64,000 nt of DNA from Oceanobacillus bengalensis (GCF_003628445.1 NZ_RBZO01000017.1:1-64000); one strand, 5' to 3'. Positions 7,865-17,692 are shown, counted from the first letter of the stretch. The notes: generated from the letters alone by a model not told the origin. A program made the numbers and translations.

Positions 7865-8681
7865 TGACACTTTCCCCTACGAATGCATCATTTGTTTCTT
7901 CCTCTTGAAGTTTTACTTTATGTTCATTAGATAAAAATGCACTTAGTTTTTCTTCTAAAATTCGAGGGTTTTGACCAGCTTGTACACCGATAATCCCTTC
8001 GATAATAATTTGTTTCGTGAAAACTTCTTCTTCTGTCTTTGATTCCAATTTACTTGCCATCGGTAAAAATACTAGATTAGCAAGAACAGTCCCATAAAGT
8101 GTTGTAAGAAGTGCCACTGCCATACTAGGTCCAAGTGTAGCCGGATCAGAGAGTTGATTTAACATAAGAACTAGTCCAATTAAGGTACCTATCATTCCCC
8201 AGGATGGCGCATACTCTCCAGCCTTCTCAAAAAGGGTTCTTCCTTTATAGTGTCTATCTTCCATAGCTGTGATTTCTGCTTCCATTATGTCCTTTATAAC
8301 TTCTGGCTCAATACCGTCTACAACAAGAAGAACGCCTTTCTTTATGAAAGGATCTTCAATATCTTCTAACTCATTTTCTAATGCAAGAATACCTTCTCTT
8401 CGCGCACGTTCAGCAAGCCTGACAAAAAGCTTGATAAGTTCTGGTAACTGCATATCCTTTTGATATAAAGCCTCTTTTATAATCTTTCCAGTTAATTTAA
8501 TCTGCTCTAATTTAAATGTAATTAACATGGATGCTATTAATCCACCAATTACAATGAAAATCCCTGCTATATCTATAAACGATGTAGCACCAGCAATTCC
8601 CCCACTAGTAATAATTGCTATGATAATCATTATAAAACCTAACGTAATGCCGATAGGAGTAAGTAAATCACGTTTTTTCAT
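7854..8681 (-). CDS. motP: MotP, flagellar stator channel subunit
   Basis: 275 residues, MotA/MotP family with four membrane helices: two near the N-terminus and two in the C-terminal half around PSWGMIGTLIGLVLML and LLTTLYGTVLANLVFLP, flanking a cytoplasmic loop that contacts the rotor. With MotS it forms the sodium-driven stator. The start at 8681 (MKKRDLLTP) has GGGGAGA about ten bases upstream and matches the family; the longer frame from 8705 lacks an SD. It lies 91 bp downstream of ccpA with no terminator between, so ccpA-motPS is probably one transcript, as in B. subtilis. Confidence 0.94.
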   Translation of the reverse strand: MKKRDLLTPIGITLGFIMIIIAIITSGGIAGATSFIDIAGIFIVIGGLIASMLITFKLEQIKLTGKIIKEALYQKDMQLPELIKLFVRLAERARREGILALENELEDIEDPFIKKGVLLVVDGIEPEVIKDIMEAEITAMEDRHYKGRTLFEKAGEYAPSWGMIGTLIGLVLMLNQLSDPATLGPSMAVALLTTLYGTVLANLVFLPMASKLESKTEEEVFTKQIIIEGIIGVQAGQNPRILEEKLSAFLSNEHKVKLQEEETNDAFVGESVNEA

Positions 8682-8772
8682 AAGCTCAGATCTCCCCATA
8701 CTCATAAGATGATATTAATAGTGGTTTACTATATTAAACGCACTTTCTTTATATCTTATATCGGCATTATTA

Positions 8773-9768
8773 TTATAAAGTTGAATCTCTTATTTCAATT
8801 CGATGAGGTAATACAACATTTTTTTCTGCTACTTCTTCCTTATTCATGTATTTAGTAAGTAGGCGCATGGCAACAGCACCGATATCATACATTGGTTGAA
8901 CAACAGTAGATAAAGTTGGACGAATCATTGTAGCTAGTCTCGTATTATTAAATCCGAATACTTGGAAATCCTCTGGGACTTTGTAGCCCATATCCTGTGC
9001 CCCGTGGATGACACCTAAAGCCATTTCATCTGAGACAACGAAGATTGAAGACGGCTTTTCTTGTAGCTCAATAATCTGCTTTACTGCTTCAATCCCTGAA
9101 TCATAGGAATAATCGCCTTCCACAACTAAGCTCTCATTAAATGAAATATTTGCTTCTTCTAACGCACGCTTATACCCATTAAATTTATAGCGGTTAATAC
9201 TTGTTTCCTCACTGCCTGTAACAAAAGCCGGTTGATTGGGCTCTTTTTCTATTAAATGTTTTGTCGCTTCATATGCTGCTTCTTCATAATCAATATTAAC
9301 AGAAGCCATTTCTTTCGTATCATCGTACGTTGCAGCTAATACAACAGGTACATTTGCAGTTTTAAACTGGTTGATATGATCCTCTGTAATGGTCCCACCC
9401 ATGAAAAGTATTCCATCTACTTGTTTTTCTAACATCGTGTTGATCAACGTTAATTCTTTATCCTTATTTTGATCGGAATTACTTAAAATAACATTGTATT
9501 TATACATGGTTGCAATATCTTCAATCCCACGTGCTAATTCTGAGAAGAAAATACTTGAAATATCTGGGATTATTGCCCCTACAGTTGTTGTTTTTTTACT
9601 TGCAAGACCTCTTGCTACAGCATTCGGACGATAACCTAATTGTTCTATCGTTGCTAATACTTTCTTTCTAGTTGTTGGTTTTACATTTGGATTTCCATTT
9701 ACGACACGAGAAACAGTAGCCATTGATACATTTGCTTCTCTTGCCACATCATATATTGTTACAGTCAC
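8773..9768 (-). CDS. ccpA: CcpA, catabolite control protein
   Basis: 331 residues, LacI/GalR family. The N-terminal helix-turn-helix and hinge helix ([20 protein letters not shown] through [10 protein letters not shown]) is nearly identical to B. subtilis CcpA. The rest is a periplasmic-binding-protein-like core that binds HPr-Ser-P. CcpA acts on cre sites to repress or activate carbon genes, and several cre-like sites occur in this window. The start codon is GTG with TAGGAGG upstream. It has its own promoter (9815-9843) behind the aroA terminator, and probably also receives aroA readthrough. Confidence 0.97.
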   Translation of the reverse strand: MTVTIYDVAREANVSMATVSRVVNGNPNVKPTTRKKVLATIEQLGYRPNAVARGLASKKTTTVGAIIPDISSIFFSELARGIEDIATMYKYNVILSNSDQNKDKELTLINTMLEKQVDGILFMGGTITEDHINQFKTANVPVVLAATYDDTKEMASVNIDYEEAAYEATKHLIEKEPNQPAFVTGSEETSINRYKFNGYKRALEEANISFNESLVVEGDYSYDSGIEAVKQIIELQEKPSSIFVVSDEMALGVIHGAQDMGYKVPEDFQVFGFNNTRLATMIRPTLSTVVQPMYDIGAVAMRLLTKYMNKEEVAEKNVVLPHRIEIRDSTL

Positions 9769-9814
9769 TTAATTTCCTCCTAAAAACAATCATTAATCGA
9801 CTTCTAATATATAT

Positions 9815-9843
9815 ATCATACTCCACCATGAAAAAAATTACAA
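9815..9843 (-). promoter_or_regulatory. Promoter of ccpA
   Basis: On the minus strand: TTGTAA (9843-9838), 17-nt spacer, TATGAT (9820-9815). It is located 47 bp ahead of the GTG start. Confidence 0.6.
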
Positions 9844-9885
9844 AAATTATTGTATATAAATTGTATAGCCTCTAATATTTTTATT

Positions 9886-9924
9886 CAAAAGAAAAGGCTA
9901 ATGCATCCTAAGATGATTAGCCTT
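9886..9924 (-). terminator. Terminator between aroA and ccpA
   Basis: AAGGCTAAT/ATTAGCCTT stem (9894-9902 with 9916-9924), with an additional CATC/GATG inner pairing and a T-rich tail on the minus strand. Confidence 0.8.
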
Positions 9925-9934
9925 GTTTCCTATT

Positions 9935-11008
9935 TTACTTTAATCGGCGTTCCAAGCTTGATAACTCTTCAAAAAATGCATCAAAAGTTGGAATATCCAT
10001 TTGTTGTGCAGAATCAGAAAGTGCTACAGCTGGATCTGGGTGCACTTCAGCCATAATTCCATCTGCTCCAATAGCAAGAGCTGCCTTCGCTGTAGGAAGT
10101 AACAAATCACGTCTACCTGTGGAATGCGTAACATCAACCATTACTGGCAAATGTGTTTCCTGCTTTAAGATAGGAACTGCTGAGATATCTAGTGTATTTC
10201 TTGTTGCTGTTTCATACGTTCTAATACCACGTTCACATAAAATAATATTGCCATTTCCACGGGATAGAATATATTCAGCAGCATTAATAAATTCAGAAAT
10301 TGTTGCTGATAGTCCGCGTTTTAATAGCACTGGTTTATTTACATCACCTGCAGCCTTTAATAATTCAAAGTTTTGCATATTTCTTGCACCAATCTGAATA
10401 ACATCGAGATAATCAGCGGCAAGTTCCAAATCTTTTGGTGTAACAATCTCACTAATAACCGCTAAATCATACTCGTCCGCTACACGTTTAAGAATTTGTA
10501 AGCCTTCTACTCCTAGACCTTGGAAATCATATGGTGAGGTTCTAGGTTTAAATGCTCCACCACGTAAGAGTTTTAGACCTTTACTCTTGACTGTCTCAGC
10601 TACTGCAGCTGTCTGCTCATAACTTTCAACAGCACATGGTCCAAATACATGATTGATATTTCCATCACCAATTTTTACGCCTTTAATATCAATTACCGTA
10701 TTTTCTGGTTTTTTCTTCCGTGAAACAAGTAGCGCTTTTCGATGATCATCTTCCTGTAGTTCAAGTCCCGCCTTAAAAATTTCTTTAAAGATATGATCTA
10801 TTGTAGAATTTTCAAATGGGCCTTCATTTCTTGAAGTAATTAAATCTAGCATTTCTCGTTCTCTCACTGGGTCAAATTTCTTCATACTTTGCTTATTCTT
10901 CACTTGACCAATTTGCTGCACTAGCTCAGCACGTCGATTAATTGATTCTAAAATTTCTAGATTGACATCGTCCAATTGCTTTCTTAATTGTTCAAGTTGA
11001 TTACTCAT
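9935..11008 (-). CDS. aroA: Bifunctional chorismate mutase / DAHP synthase
   Basis: 357 residues. The N-terminal about 90 residues form an AroQ-type chorismate mutase helix bundle ([13 protein letters not shown]), and the rest is 3-deoxy-D-arabino-heptulosonate 7-phosphate synthase, the first step of the shikimate pathway. Motifs include GPCAVES (about 125), [16 protein letters not shown] (about 149) and DVTHSTGRR (about 296). The fused mutase gives prephenate/chorismate feedback control in Bacillus AroA (also called AroG). The start at 11008 (MSNQLEQL) follows AGGGGGC at eight bases; the longer frame has no SD. Confidence 0.96.
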   Translation of the reverse strand: MSNQLEQLRKQLDDVNLEILESINRRAELVQQIGQVKNKQSMKKFDPVREREMLDLITSRNEGPFENSTIDHIFKEIFKAGLELQEDDHRKALLVSRKKKPENTVIDIKGVKIGDGNINHVFGPCAVESYEQTAAVAETVKSKGLKLLRGGAFKPRTSPYDFQGLGVEGLQILKRVADEYDLAVISEIVTPKDLELAADYLDVIQIGARNMQNFELLKAAGDVNKPVLLKRGLSATISEFINAAEYILSRGNGNIILCERGIRTYETATRNTLDISAVPILKQETHLPVMVDVTHSTGRRDLLLPTAKAALAIGADGIMAEVHPDPAVALSDSAQQMDIPTFDAFFEELSSLERRLK

Positions 11009-11055
11009 CCATATGCGCCCCCTGAGAATTGTGTTTTTATAATTTTTAATAATTA

Positions 11056-11090
11056 GTGACAATTATAGCTAAATTTCTTTCATTTGTCAC
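11056..11090. promoter_or_regulatory. Divergent promoter region with inverted TTGTCAC boxes
   Basis: GTGACAA (11056-11062) and TTGTCAC (11084-11090) form a perfect inverted repeat. Read outward each gives a TTGTCA -35-like box followed after about 15 nt by TATAAA (toward aroA) or TATAAT (toward the FtsA-like gene). The short spacers make this tentative. Confidence 0.35.
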
Positions 11091-11202
11091 CATTAAGTTT
11101 ATAATATAATAGGTAAGTTTTTCAAAATCCCATGTAAGAGGATGTTCAAAAAGCTGTATTCCATCTTTGTTCCTGAACATGCACCTGAAAGGAGTTTTAT
11201 CA

Positions 11203-13335
11203 ATGGGAAATCGCATATTTGCTTTAGATATCGGAACTCGTACGGTTACGGGAATCATATTAGAAAAAAACGATGATAAATATAAGATCAATGATTTTTA
11301 TACTATCGAACATAAAGAAAGATCCATGCTAGATGGTCAGATACATAATGTCGAAAAAGTAGCTGAAGTAATTCTAGAGGTAAAAAAAGAATTGGAGAAA
11401 CGGACCAATACGCAGCTAAAAAGTGTATGTGTTGCAGCAGCTGGAAGGGCACTCGAGACAATAGAAGCAAAAGCAAATCTACCTTTGAACCAACAACCAA
11501 TTAACAACCTGGAGACGATTAAGCATTTAGAGCTTAGTGCTGTACAAGCTGCGCAATTGAAATTAACACAACAGGAAACTAATACTCCGAACCATACTAA
11601 TTATTATTGTGTAGGTTATTCTGTTATCCATTACCAACTAGACCATGAACAAATCGGTTCACTCCTTGATCAACGTGGTGATGAAGCATCTGTCCAAGTA
11701 ATTGCCACCTTTCTCCCTAAAGTAGTTGTTGAATCACTTCTAGCAGCACTAACAAGAGCTGATTTGGAAATGGAAGCTTTAACACTTGAACCAATAGCAG
11801 CAATCCAAGTATTAATACCTGAATCTATGCGGAGGCTCAATGTGGCCCTCGTGGATATAGGTGCAGGAACGAGTGATATTGCAATAACAGATAAAGGTAC
11901 GGTAGTTGCTTATGGCATGGTTCCTGTAGCAGGAGATGAAATAACGGAATCGTTAAGCGATGAGTACTTACTCGACTTTCCAGTTGCAGAAAAATTGAAG
12001 CGAGAAATTGTAAATAATGGTGAAGCAACTTTTAACGATATCTTAGGATTTGAAACAGAAATCACCTATGAAAAATTAGTAGAGGATATGAACGTTCCGA
12101 TTACACAACTAGCTACAGAAATCTCTAAAGAAATTATGAAATTAAATGGCAAGATACCACGTGCTGTTATGTTAATAGGTGGTGGAAGTTTGACACCAGA
12201 ATTAACTTCGATACTTGCCGAAACACTTGATTTGCCTGCAAATAGAGTTGCTGTACGAGGTTTAGATGCGATTCAAAATCTTCATCAAGAAGAAAATATA
12301 CCTAAAGGTCCTGAATTTGTAACACCAATAGGAATAGCAATTGCAGCAAAACAAAACCCTATCCATTACATTTCGGTAAACGTGAACAATCAAGTCATAC
12401 GATTATTTGAAATGAAACAATTAACGGTTGGCGATTGCCTCATTCAAGTTGGTATTGAAATTAAAAAGAGCTACGGGAAACCTGGTATTGCCTCCATAAT
12501 AACAGTAAACGGTCAGCAGACAACATTACCAGGAGAACTCGGGAAGGCTCCAAACATCCTATTAAACGGGAACAAAGTTACAGTAGAAACTCCTATCGCT
12601 AATGGGGATGAGCTTCTCATAGAAAAAGGCGAAGATGGCAAGCCCCTACCGATAACACTTCACGAGTTGATTGGTGAAGTACCATCTACAATTGTCTATT
12701 TAAATGATCATTCCTATACATTACAAATGAAAGTGTATGTAAATGATGTTCTTAAAGATAAAAATTACATCATTCAAGATAATGATAATATTATCTTCAA
12801 GCAACCAAGAACTATTAGCGACTTTCTAACAGATGTATATCCAATAAATCAGAATGAATCATTCATCATATGGGTAAACAATAGGAAACTACATCTAAAT
12901 GCTTTTGAAACACAATTACTTGTTAATGATAAGGATGTATCATGGGACTATTCGCTTAAACAAAATGATCGCATTACATTAACAACGGCAAAGTCCCCAA
13001 TAATAGAAGATGTTCTTAATCAACTGGGTTTGTCCTATATGCAAACGGCATCCGTTACATTTAATGGAACATTAATTGAAATACAAAAAAACATACTTTC
13101 AATAACGAACGAAGGAGTTAAGTTAGATATAGAGAGTAAGGTTACACCGAATGATAAAATTGAGATTCACGAACAAGAGGTAGAACCATTTATATTTCAA
13201 GATATATTTCGTTATGTAGATATTGACCTAACTACCGTGTCAGGCGCCTTTCAAATCTATAATAATGATGAGCCCTCTTCTTTTGATGCTTTAATTAATC
13301 ATGGTGACAAATTAGAAATCCGCTGGAGCGAGTAA
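11203..13335 (+). CDS. FtsA-like actin-fold ATPase with repetitive C-terminal extension
   Basis: 710 residues from the ATG at 11203 (AAAGGAG spaced correctly). The first about 400 residues have the actin/FtsA fold: phosphate-1 ALDIGTRTVTGII (5-18), phosphate-2 VDIGAGTSDIAI (about 216), adenosine loop LIGGGSLTPEL (about 325). True FtsA is about 420-440 residues and ends with a membrane helix; this protein lacks that and instead has about 300 further residues with roughly five units of about 60 residues, each with a V-NG/ND turn and a closing GDxL/NDxI pattern (units near 452, 510, 571, 633 and 684). The units look beta-grasp-like, which is inference. It is not the division-cluster ftsA. It replaces ytxJ between aroA and ytxH. 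Role unknown. Confidence 0.85.
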   Translation: MGNRIFALDIGTRTVTGIILEKNDDKYKINDFYTIEHKERSMLDGQIHNVEKVAEVILEVKKELEKRTNTQLKSVCVAAAGRALETIEAKANLPLNQQPINNLETIKHLELSAVQAAQLKLTQQETNTPNHTNYYCVGYSVIHYQLDHEQIGSLLDQRGDEASVQVIATFLPKVVVESLLAALTRADLEMEALTLEPIAAIQVLIPESMRRLNVALVDIGAGTSDIAITDKGTVVAYGMVPVAGDEITESLSDEYLLDFPVAEKLKREIVNNGEATFNDILGFETEITYEKLVEDMNVPITQLATEISKEIMKLNGKIPRAVMLIGGGSLTPELTSILAETLDLPANRVAVRGLDAIQNLHQEENIPKGPEFVTPIGIAIAAKQNPIHYISVNVNNQVIRLFEMKQLTVGDCLIQVGIEIKKSYGKPGIASIITVNGQQTTLPGELGKAPNILLNGNKVTVETPIANGDELLIEKGEDGKPLPITLHELIGEVPSTIVYLNDHSYTLQMKVYVNDVLKDKNYIIQDNDNIIFKQPRTISDFLTDVYPINQNESFIIWVNNRKLHLNAFETQLLVNDKDVSWDYSLKQNDRITLTTAKSPIIEDVLNQLGLSYMQTASVTFNGTLIEIQKNILSITNEGVKLDIESKVTPNDKIEIHEQEVEPFIFQDIFRYVDIDLTTVSGAFQIYNNDEPSSFDALINHGDKLEIRWSE

Positions 13336-13454
13336 TTGATCCCTAATAGATGACTGTTTTCTTAAAGATTACTGACTGTTATCAACTATTGATAATTTAA
13401 TTTGTAGTTTGTATAGATTGTTGATTTCTTTCATTCAGTATTGTGCGAAACACG

Positions 13455-13572
13455 TCGTTCCGGAAACACACTTCGCTTTCCACGGGCGGCTGGTGAGCCT
13501 TCTTCTTGCTAACGCACTACGTAGTCTCACCTAGGCCTTTCCTCCCGTAGGAGTCTTCGTGTGTTTCCTCCA
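13455..13572 (-). repeat. Structured intergenic repeat, copy 3 (subtype B)
   Basis: Arms GGAAACACAC (13462-13471) and GTGTGTTTCC (13559-13568) are perfect inverted repeats. The minus-strand core reads GACTCCTACGGGAGG and holds a GGTGAG/CTCACC helix. Forms an inverted pair with copy 4. Confidence 0.85.
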
Positions 13573-13649
13573 CTGAGTTTAAGTTACTAACCATTATCTC
13601 CTACAATACGGAAAGTCAAAAAGCATTGTACTACCTTACTAGGCCGGGT

Positions 13650-13827
13650 GAGTGGAGGGCGGTGACTCCTCGAAAATAAAGAGCCATTTTCTTCGTGCGA
13701 TGTAACGCTGACGAAGCTTTCCTTGTCCTGCGGGAATAGCACGTGGCCGAAGACCCCGCAGCGGCGTTTTTTCCGCGAGGAGGCTCGGGCCGTGCCCGTG
13801 GAAAGCGAAGTATTCTGCCGGAGCGAA
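13650..13827 (+). repeat. Structured intergenic repeat, copy 4 (subtype A with 60-bp insert)
   Basis: The core after the insert is nearly identical to copy 8 (CGGGAATAGCACGTG, CCGCAGCGGCG, CGAGGAGG). About 60 bp (13671-13730) interrupt it directly after GACTCCT, like the insert in copy 2. Its right end, including AACATTAATAAGTG, matches copy 1. The outer arms are no longer complementary. Confidence 0.8.
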
Positions 13828-13946
13828 AGACAGCGCATAACATTAATAAGTGAAAGCGAGAGCTACAAAATTCTGAATTAAGCTAGTTCGAAGTTTATAT
13901 CAGTTGCTTATCATTATAATAAACGCAACAAATGCGAGGAGAGCCT

Positions 13947-13986
13947 AAAAAAACTACAGTCCCAAATTAGGAACTGTAGTTTTTTT
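13947..13986 (-). terminator. Terminator of ytxGH
   Basis: A perfect 14-bp stem with core ACTACAGT/ACTGTAGT and A/T tails on both sides. The ytxH stop codon lies at its edge. Confidence 0.85.
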
Positions 13987-14380
13987 ATACTTTTGGTGTT
14001 TCTTCGATTTTTGCAACATCAGCAGTTTCTTCAGGAGCCGTTTGCTCACTGTTTTGTTTTAGTTTGTCAGACACTGTTTTAGTAATATCTTTCGTCTTTT
14101 TAGATACTTCCTTACTCAACTGTGACGTGGTGTCCATTGCTCTCTTCTTTATTTCAGCTGTTGTTGTAAAGGCTTTATCTTTCCAATCCGAGCCTTTTTC
14201 TTGTGCAACCTCAGCCCACTCCCCTGCACGATCTTTAACCTGCGAAGCACTTTGGTTAATGTCGGTTCTTAACTCTTTACCTGATTTTGGCGCAAAAATC
14301 AATGCAACAGATGCCCCTACAATTGACCCTACTAATGTACCGATGACAAAATCCTTTGTATTAATATGATTATCACTCAT
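13985..14380 (-). CDS. ytxH: YtxH-family general stress protein
   Basis: 131 residues. An N-terminal hydrophobic helix (about 10-30) with the glycine-rich VIGTLVGSIVGASVALIFAP is followed by KSGKELR and a long charged, amphipathic, Lys/Thr-rich helical tail. This is the YtxH/gas-vesicle-like family of membrane-associated general stress proteins. In B. subtilis ytxGHJ is under SigB and SigH control. GGAGGAG precedes the ATG. It lies 26 bp downstream of ytxG. ytxJ, which follows in B. subtilis, is not present here. Confidence 0.92.
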   Translation of the reverse strand: MSDNHINTKDFVIGTLVGSIVGASVALIFAPKSGKELRTDINQSASQVKDRAGEWAEVAQEKGSDWKDKAFTTTAEIKKRAMDTTSQLSKEVSKKTKDITKTVSDKLKQNSEQTAPEETADVAKIEETPKV

Positions 14381-14406
14381 GTTACTCCTCCTTCAGAAAT
14401 TGTAAT

Positions 14407-14814
14407 TTATTTTTTCTTTCTATTACTCATATATTCAACAATTGATGCTCCCCATTTAACAGCTTGTGCAGTTTTTTCTTGGTCTTCTTTGGACGCACGT
14501 GAAATTGTGTTGGAGATTTCTTTTACAGATGAACTAAAGTCTTTTAATGAATCACCTATTCCTTTTGCACCCTCGAATAGTGTGTCAAGTTTAGCTGTTT
14601 TCTCATTCATATCATCTGCTAATGTATTTGTTTTATTTAACAGGCTCGTTGTTTCCGTTGTTACTCCTTCGACCTGTTTTTCAAGACTTTGCAATGTTTC
14701 TGATACATCTGTTAACGTTTGTTTCGTTGCCTTCAAAGTGATAACAACATAAATCACCAATATAACAAAAGCAACTGCAGCGATTAATGCTGAAATGTAC
14801 AGTATGATTTCCAT
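14407..14814 (-). CDS. ytxG: YtxG, DUF948 general stress protein
   Basis: 135 residues. One N-terminal membrane helix (about 4-26), then an extended coiled-coil region rich in Thr, Leu, Lys and Asp (about 30-110), ending in a basic tail RKKK. DUF948 proteins are stress-induced, membrane-anchored, and of unknown biochemical function. It is the first gene of the ytxGH pair. I looked for SigB and SigH promoters upstream and saw only a weak GGGTGT-like -10 near 14855, not enough to call. Confidence 0.92.
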   Translation of the reverse strand: MEIILYISALIAAVAFVILVIYVVITLKATKQTLTDVSETLQSLEKQVEGVTTETTSLLNKTNTLADDMNEKTAKLDTLFEGAKGIGDSLKDFSSSVKEISNTISRASKEDQEKTAQAVKWGASIVEYMSNRKKK

Positions 14815-15033
14815 TTAATAATCGACTCCTCATATAATATGTAATGTAGGAACACCCAATATAGCATGTCCTTATTTATTCCCTAATTCTAACAACTTAA
14901 AACAGCCTATGTATTTATGTTATAAGACCAATTTGATGCAATCCCACTTTATTAGTATATATCTTTACAATAACAATTTCGACAAATACCTCTGAAAATC
15001 CTTTGAAAAAAGTAAATTCCTTCAACTAAATGA

Positions 15034-15073
15034 AAATGAAAAGAGCCTGAAACATATCAGACTCTTTTCATTT
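15034..15073 (-). terminator. Terminator of murC
   Basis: A 17-bp stem with one mismatch (15034-15050 with 15057-15073), A/T-rich ends. Confidence 0.85.
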
Positions 15074-16384
15074 TTATTGGATCGTATTGTTACTTCGTGT
15101 ATCTTCATAGGCTTTTTGGAATTTCTGTATATCACCAGCACCCATAAAAATCAATACGCTATCCGTATATTCCCCTAAACCTTCCGTATGCTCTAATTCA
15201 AGAATCTCACTGTTGTCTACTAATTTCTGTAAATCATGAATCGTAAGTTTTCCTGCTTCTTCTCTAGCAGAACCGAATATATCACATAAATAAACATAAT
15301 CTGCACCATTTAAACTATCAGCAAATTCTTGTAAAAAGGTTTTCGTACGAGTAAATGTATGCGGCTGAAAAATTGCAATTACTTGTTTACCTGGATATTT
15401 CTTTCTAGCTGATTCAATCGTTGCATTAATCTCTTTAGGATGATGTGCATAATCATCAATTAATATTTGACTTCCTACTTTCTTTTCTGAGAATCTACGT
15501 TTTACACCTGAGAAAGTGGAAATGTGTTTAATATCCTTCGCCTTTACGTTTTCATAATGACAAATAGCAATAACAGCTAATGCATTTAAAACCGTATGAT
15601 TTCCAAACATAGGAATGGTAAACGTATCGTAATACGTATTCCGGACAAAAACATCGAATGTTGTCCCCTCTTCTGATTCCCTCACGTTTTGTGCTTGAAA
15701 ATCATTTGTATCAGCAAAACCATAGTAAACAACTGGGACTTTAGCTTGTATTTGCTGTAGTTGTTCATCATCACCACAGGCAATAATCCCCTTCTTCACC
15801 TGATCTGCCATCGATTGAAATGCATGAAAGACATCATCAATACTTGTAAAGTAATCTGGGTGATCAAAATCAATATTCGTCATAATCGCATAGTCTGGCT
15901 GATAGCTAAGGAAATGCCTTCTATATTCGCATGCTTCAAATACAAAGTATTCACTATCAACGTGACCTTTTCCAGTTCCATCTCCTATTAAAAACGAAAT
16001 CGGAAACGTCTCACTTAGCGTATGCGAAAGTAAGCCAGTCGTTGAGGTCTTCCCATGTGCTCCTGTGACAGCAATACTCGTAAATTGTTTAAGCCATTCA
16101 CCTAAGAAATCATGGTAACGATAAAACGTGCAACCCAATCTTTTGGCTTCCTCAATTTCGATATGGTCATCAGGAAAGGCATTCCCTGCAATAATCGTAT
16201 ATTCCGCTTTTATATTGTCTTTTGAGAATGGTAGGATTAAGATGTCTTTTTGTTCTAGTGCCTCTTGCGTAAAAAAGCGTTTATCAACATCAGATCCTTG
16301 CACCGTTTCTCCAGAATCATCAAGGATTTGTGCAAGAGCACTCATCCCGGTTCCCTTAATACCAATAAAATGGTAAGTTGTCAT
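15074..16384 (-). CDS. murC: MurC, UDP-N-acetylmuramate-L-alanine ligase
   Basis: 436 residues. Adds L-alanine to UDP-N-acetylmuramic acid in the cytoplasm. N-terminal nucleotide-sugar site [14 protein letters not shown] (about 7-20), P-loop [15 protein letters not shown] (about 106-120), and the central [15 protein letters not shown] segment (about 171) are typical. The start at 16384 (MTTYHF) follows GGAGGT; the longer reading adds residues without an SD. In B. subtilis murC also lies apart from the division cluster, next to ytxG and sftA, as here. Confidence 0.97.
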   Translation of the reverse strand: MTTYHFIGIKGTGMSALAQILDDSGETVQGSDVDKRFFTQEALEQKDILILPFSKDNIKAEYTIIAGNAFPDDHIEIEEAKRLGCTFYRYHDFLGEWLKQFTSIAVTGAHGKTSTTGLLSHTLSETFPISFLIGDGTGKGHVDSEYFVFEACEYRRHFLSYQPDYAIMTNIDFDHPDYFTSIDDVFHAFQSMADQVKKGIIACGDDEQLQQIQAKVPVVYYGFADTNDFQAQNVRESEEGTTFDVFVRNTYYDTFTIPMFGNHTVLNALAVIAICHYENVKAKDIKHISTFSGVKRRFSEKKVGSQILIDDYAHHPKEINATIESARKKYPGKQVIAIFQPHTFTRTKTFLQEFADSLNGADYVYLCDIFGSAREEAGKLTIHDLQKLVDNSEILELEHTEGLGEYTDSVLIFMGAGDIQKFQKAYEDTRSNNTIQ

Positions 16385-16515
16385 AAAACGAACCTCCAAC
16401 ATGTTCATAGAAAGAATTTCATTTATCCATAAAGTAAATAATCATGCATTATTATACCAAAATTCACTTTAGAATAAAATAAGAAATTCTTTATCATAAA
16501 ATTAACCTTTGATTT

Positions 16516-17637
16516 TTATTCATTTACTGAAAAATATTCTACTTTTTCCAAACGTTCATTCGGCCTATACCTACGTCCCTGTTTTGCTTCTGGCTGACCA
16601 TTTAGTAATACGAGGTCACCAGTAAATCCAATATTTAGGCTGAGTAAACTTCTACCGACTCCATACATGTCCACTGGAACTCCCTTTTCCTCAAATTCAA
16701 GAATTCTATTTTCTGTGAAGCCTCCAGTTGCCATAATTTTGACATGGTGGTATCCTTCTTCATCTAATGCTTTTCTTAAAGCAAAAATCAGTTCAGAATT
16801 CACTCCGCGTGGATCAAAGGAACCCATCAAATGGTGGTTTCTTAAGAAATACCTATCTACCATTGTTCTTGATGTATCTAGTCGAACTGATTTTAATTCA
16901 TCACCAAATTCCCTTGCAACTTTTAATGAATCTGTAATGACATCATTATTATAATCGACTAATGCGGCTAAATCATCATCAGGGTATACTTCATGATATG
17001 CTCTTGTTGCAGCGACAACATCTCCATGGAACATCTGGATTAAAGCATGCGGCATGGTTCCCATTCCTTCTTTCCCCCACCACTCGTTCATTGCATGTGT
17101 AGCCTGAGCAGTAGAGCCACCGATATATGCTGCATATCCATCACCAGCTTGTGTTGTATAGTGATCATCTCTGTCACCCATAAAGATAACTGGTTTCTGT
17201 TTACCTTGAGACTTTGCGGCTTTTACAACATTGTATACATTTGTTGCCACAGATGTTCTTCTTGCTAAAATCCCATCAATAATTCCTTCTAAATATCCAA
17301 AGTCTTGGTATGCCCCAGAAATGGTAAGAACTGTTTCAAATGGTTTTATTTTATCCCCATCTTTTAATGAATGAATTTCTAGTTCTTCAGGATTATCTGC
17401 AAAGGTATGAAGTAAAGCAATTACTTCATCGGTTCCACAAAGCACAGAATGATTCTTTTGAAAAAATTGCATTGTTACGTAATTATTTGGAACTTTTTCC
17501 TCAGCGATCTTCTTTGTCTTTAAAAAATAGACAGCCGAAAACCATCCTTCTTTAATACGAGAATCAAATTTAAATGTTTTATTTGTTAGACGCTTTATTT
17601 CACCATTCATTTTTAAGTCTATTTCCTTCGTCATCAT
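16516..17637 (-). CDS. Nicotinate phosphoribosyltransferase, short form
   Basis: 373 residues. Converts nicotinate and PRPP to nicotinate mononucleotide for NAD salvage. The type-II PRTase signatures are clear: VRLDTSRTMVDR (about 245), PRGVNSELIFALRKAL (about 270), KIMATGGFTENRILEFE (about 293) and DMYGVGRSLLS (about 315). It is shorter than the roughly 490-residue B. subtilis PncB (YueK) and resembles the compact archaeal/Thermotoga-like form. AAAGGAG precedes the start. It is inserted between murC and sftA. Confidence 0.9.
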   Translation of the reverse strand: MMTKEIDLKMNGEIKRLTNKTFKFDSRIKEGWFSAVYFLKTKKIAEEKVPNNYVTMQFFQKNHSVLCGTDEVIALLHTFADNPEELEIHSLKDGDKIKPFETVLTISGAYQDFGYLEGIIDGILARRTSVATNVYNVVKAAKSQGKQKPVIFMGDRDDHYTTQAGDGYAAYIGGSTAQATHAMNEWWGKEGMGTMPHALIQMFHGDVVAATRAYHEVYPDDDLAALVDYNNDVITDSLKVAREFGDELKSVRLDTSRTMVDRYFLRNHHLMGSFDPRGVNSELIFALRKALDEEGYHHVKIMATGGFTENRILEFEEKGVPVDMYGVGRSLLSLNIGFTGDLVLLNGQPEAKQGRRYRPNERLEKVEYFSVNE

Positions 17638-17692
17638 ATGTATCTCCTTTAACTGTGAAGTACTACAACTTTTAACTATACTAACACAAAAT

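Larger units (their letters stand above)
13336..13984. other. Gene-free region with a repeat pair
   Basis: 649 bp without a credible gene. It contains a weak TTATCAA/TTGATAA hairpin (13379-13395) after the FtsA-like gene, structured repeats 3 and 4, a spacer that is also found between copies 7 and 8, and the ytxH terminator. Frames of 70-83 codons here lie inside the repeats. Confidence 0.7.

Noticed and set aside
7061-8681. motAB instead of motPS
   Set aside because: Position behind ccpA and sequence of the N-termini fit the MotPS stator; ion specificity still needs experiment.
11046-11291. 81-codon minus-strand frame across the aroA/FtsA-like gap
   Set aside because: Covers the promoter region and the start of the FtsA-like gene; no SD.
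13587-13843. Overlapping 70- and 83-codon frames on the minus strand
   Set aside because: Both lie in repeat copy 4 and its spacer. Coding in the same GC-rich repeat shifts frame between copies.
14815-14960. SigB-type promoter for ytxGH
   Set aside because: Only a GGGTGT-like -10 word without a matching GTTTAA box at the right distance; not convincing.
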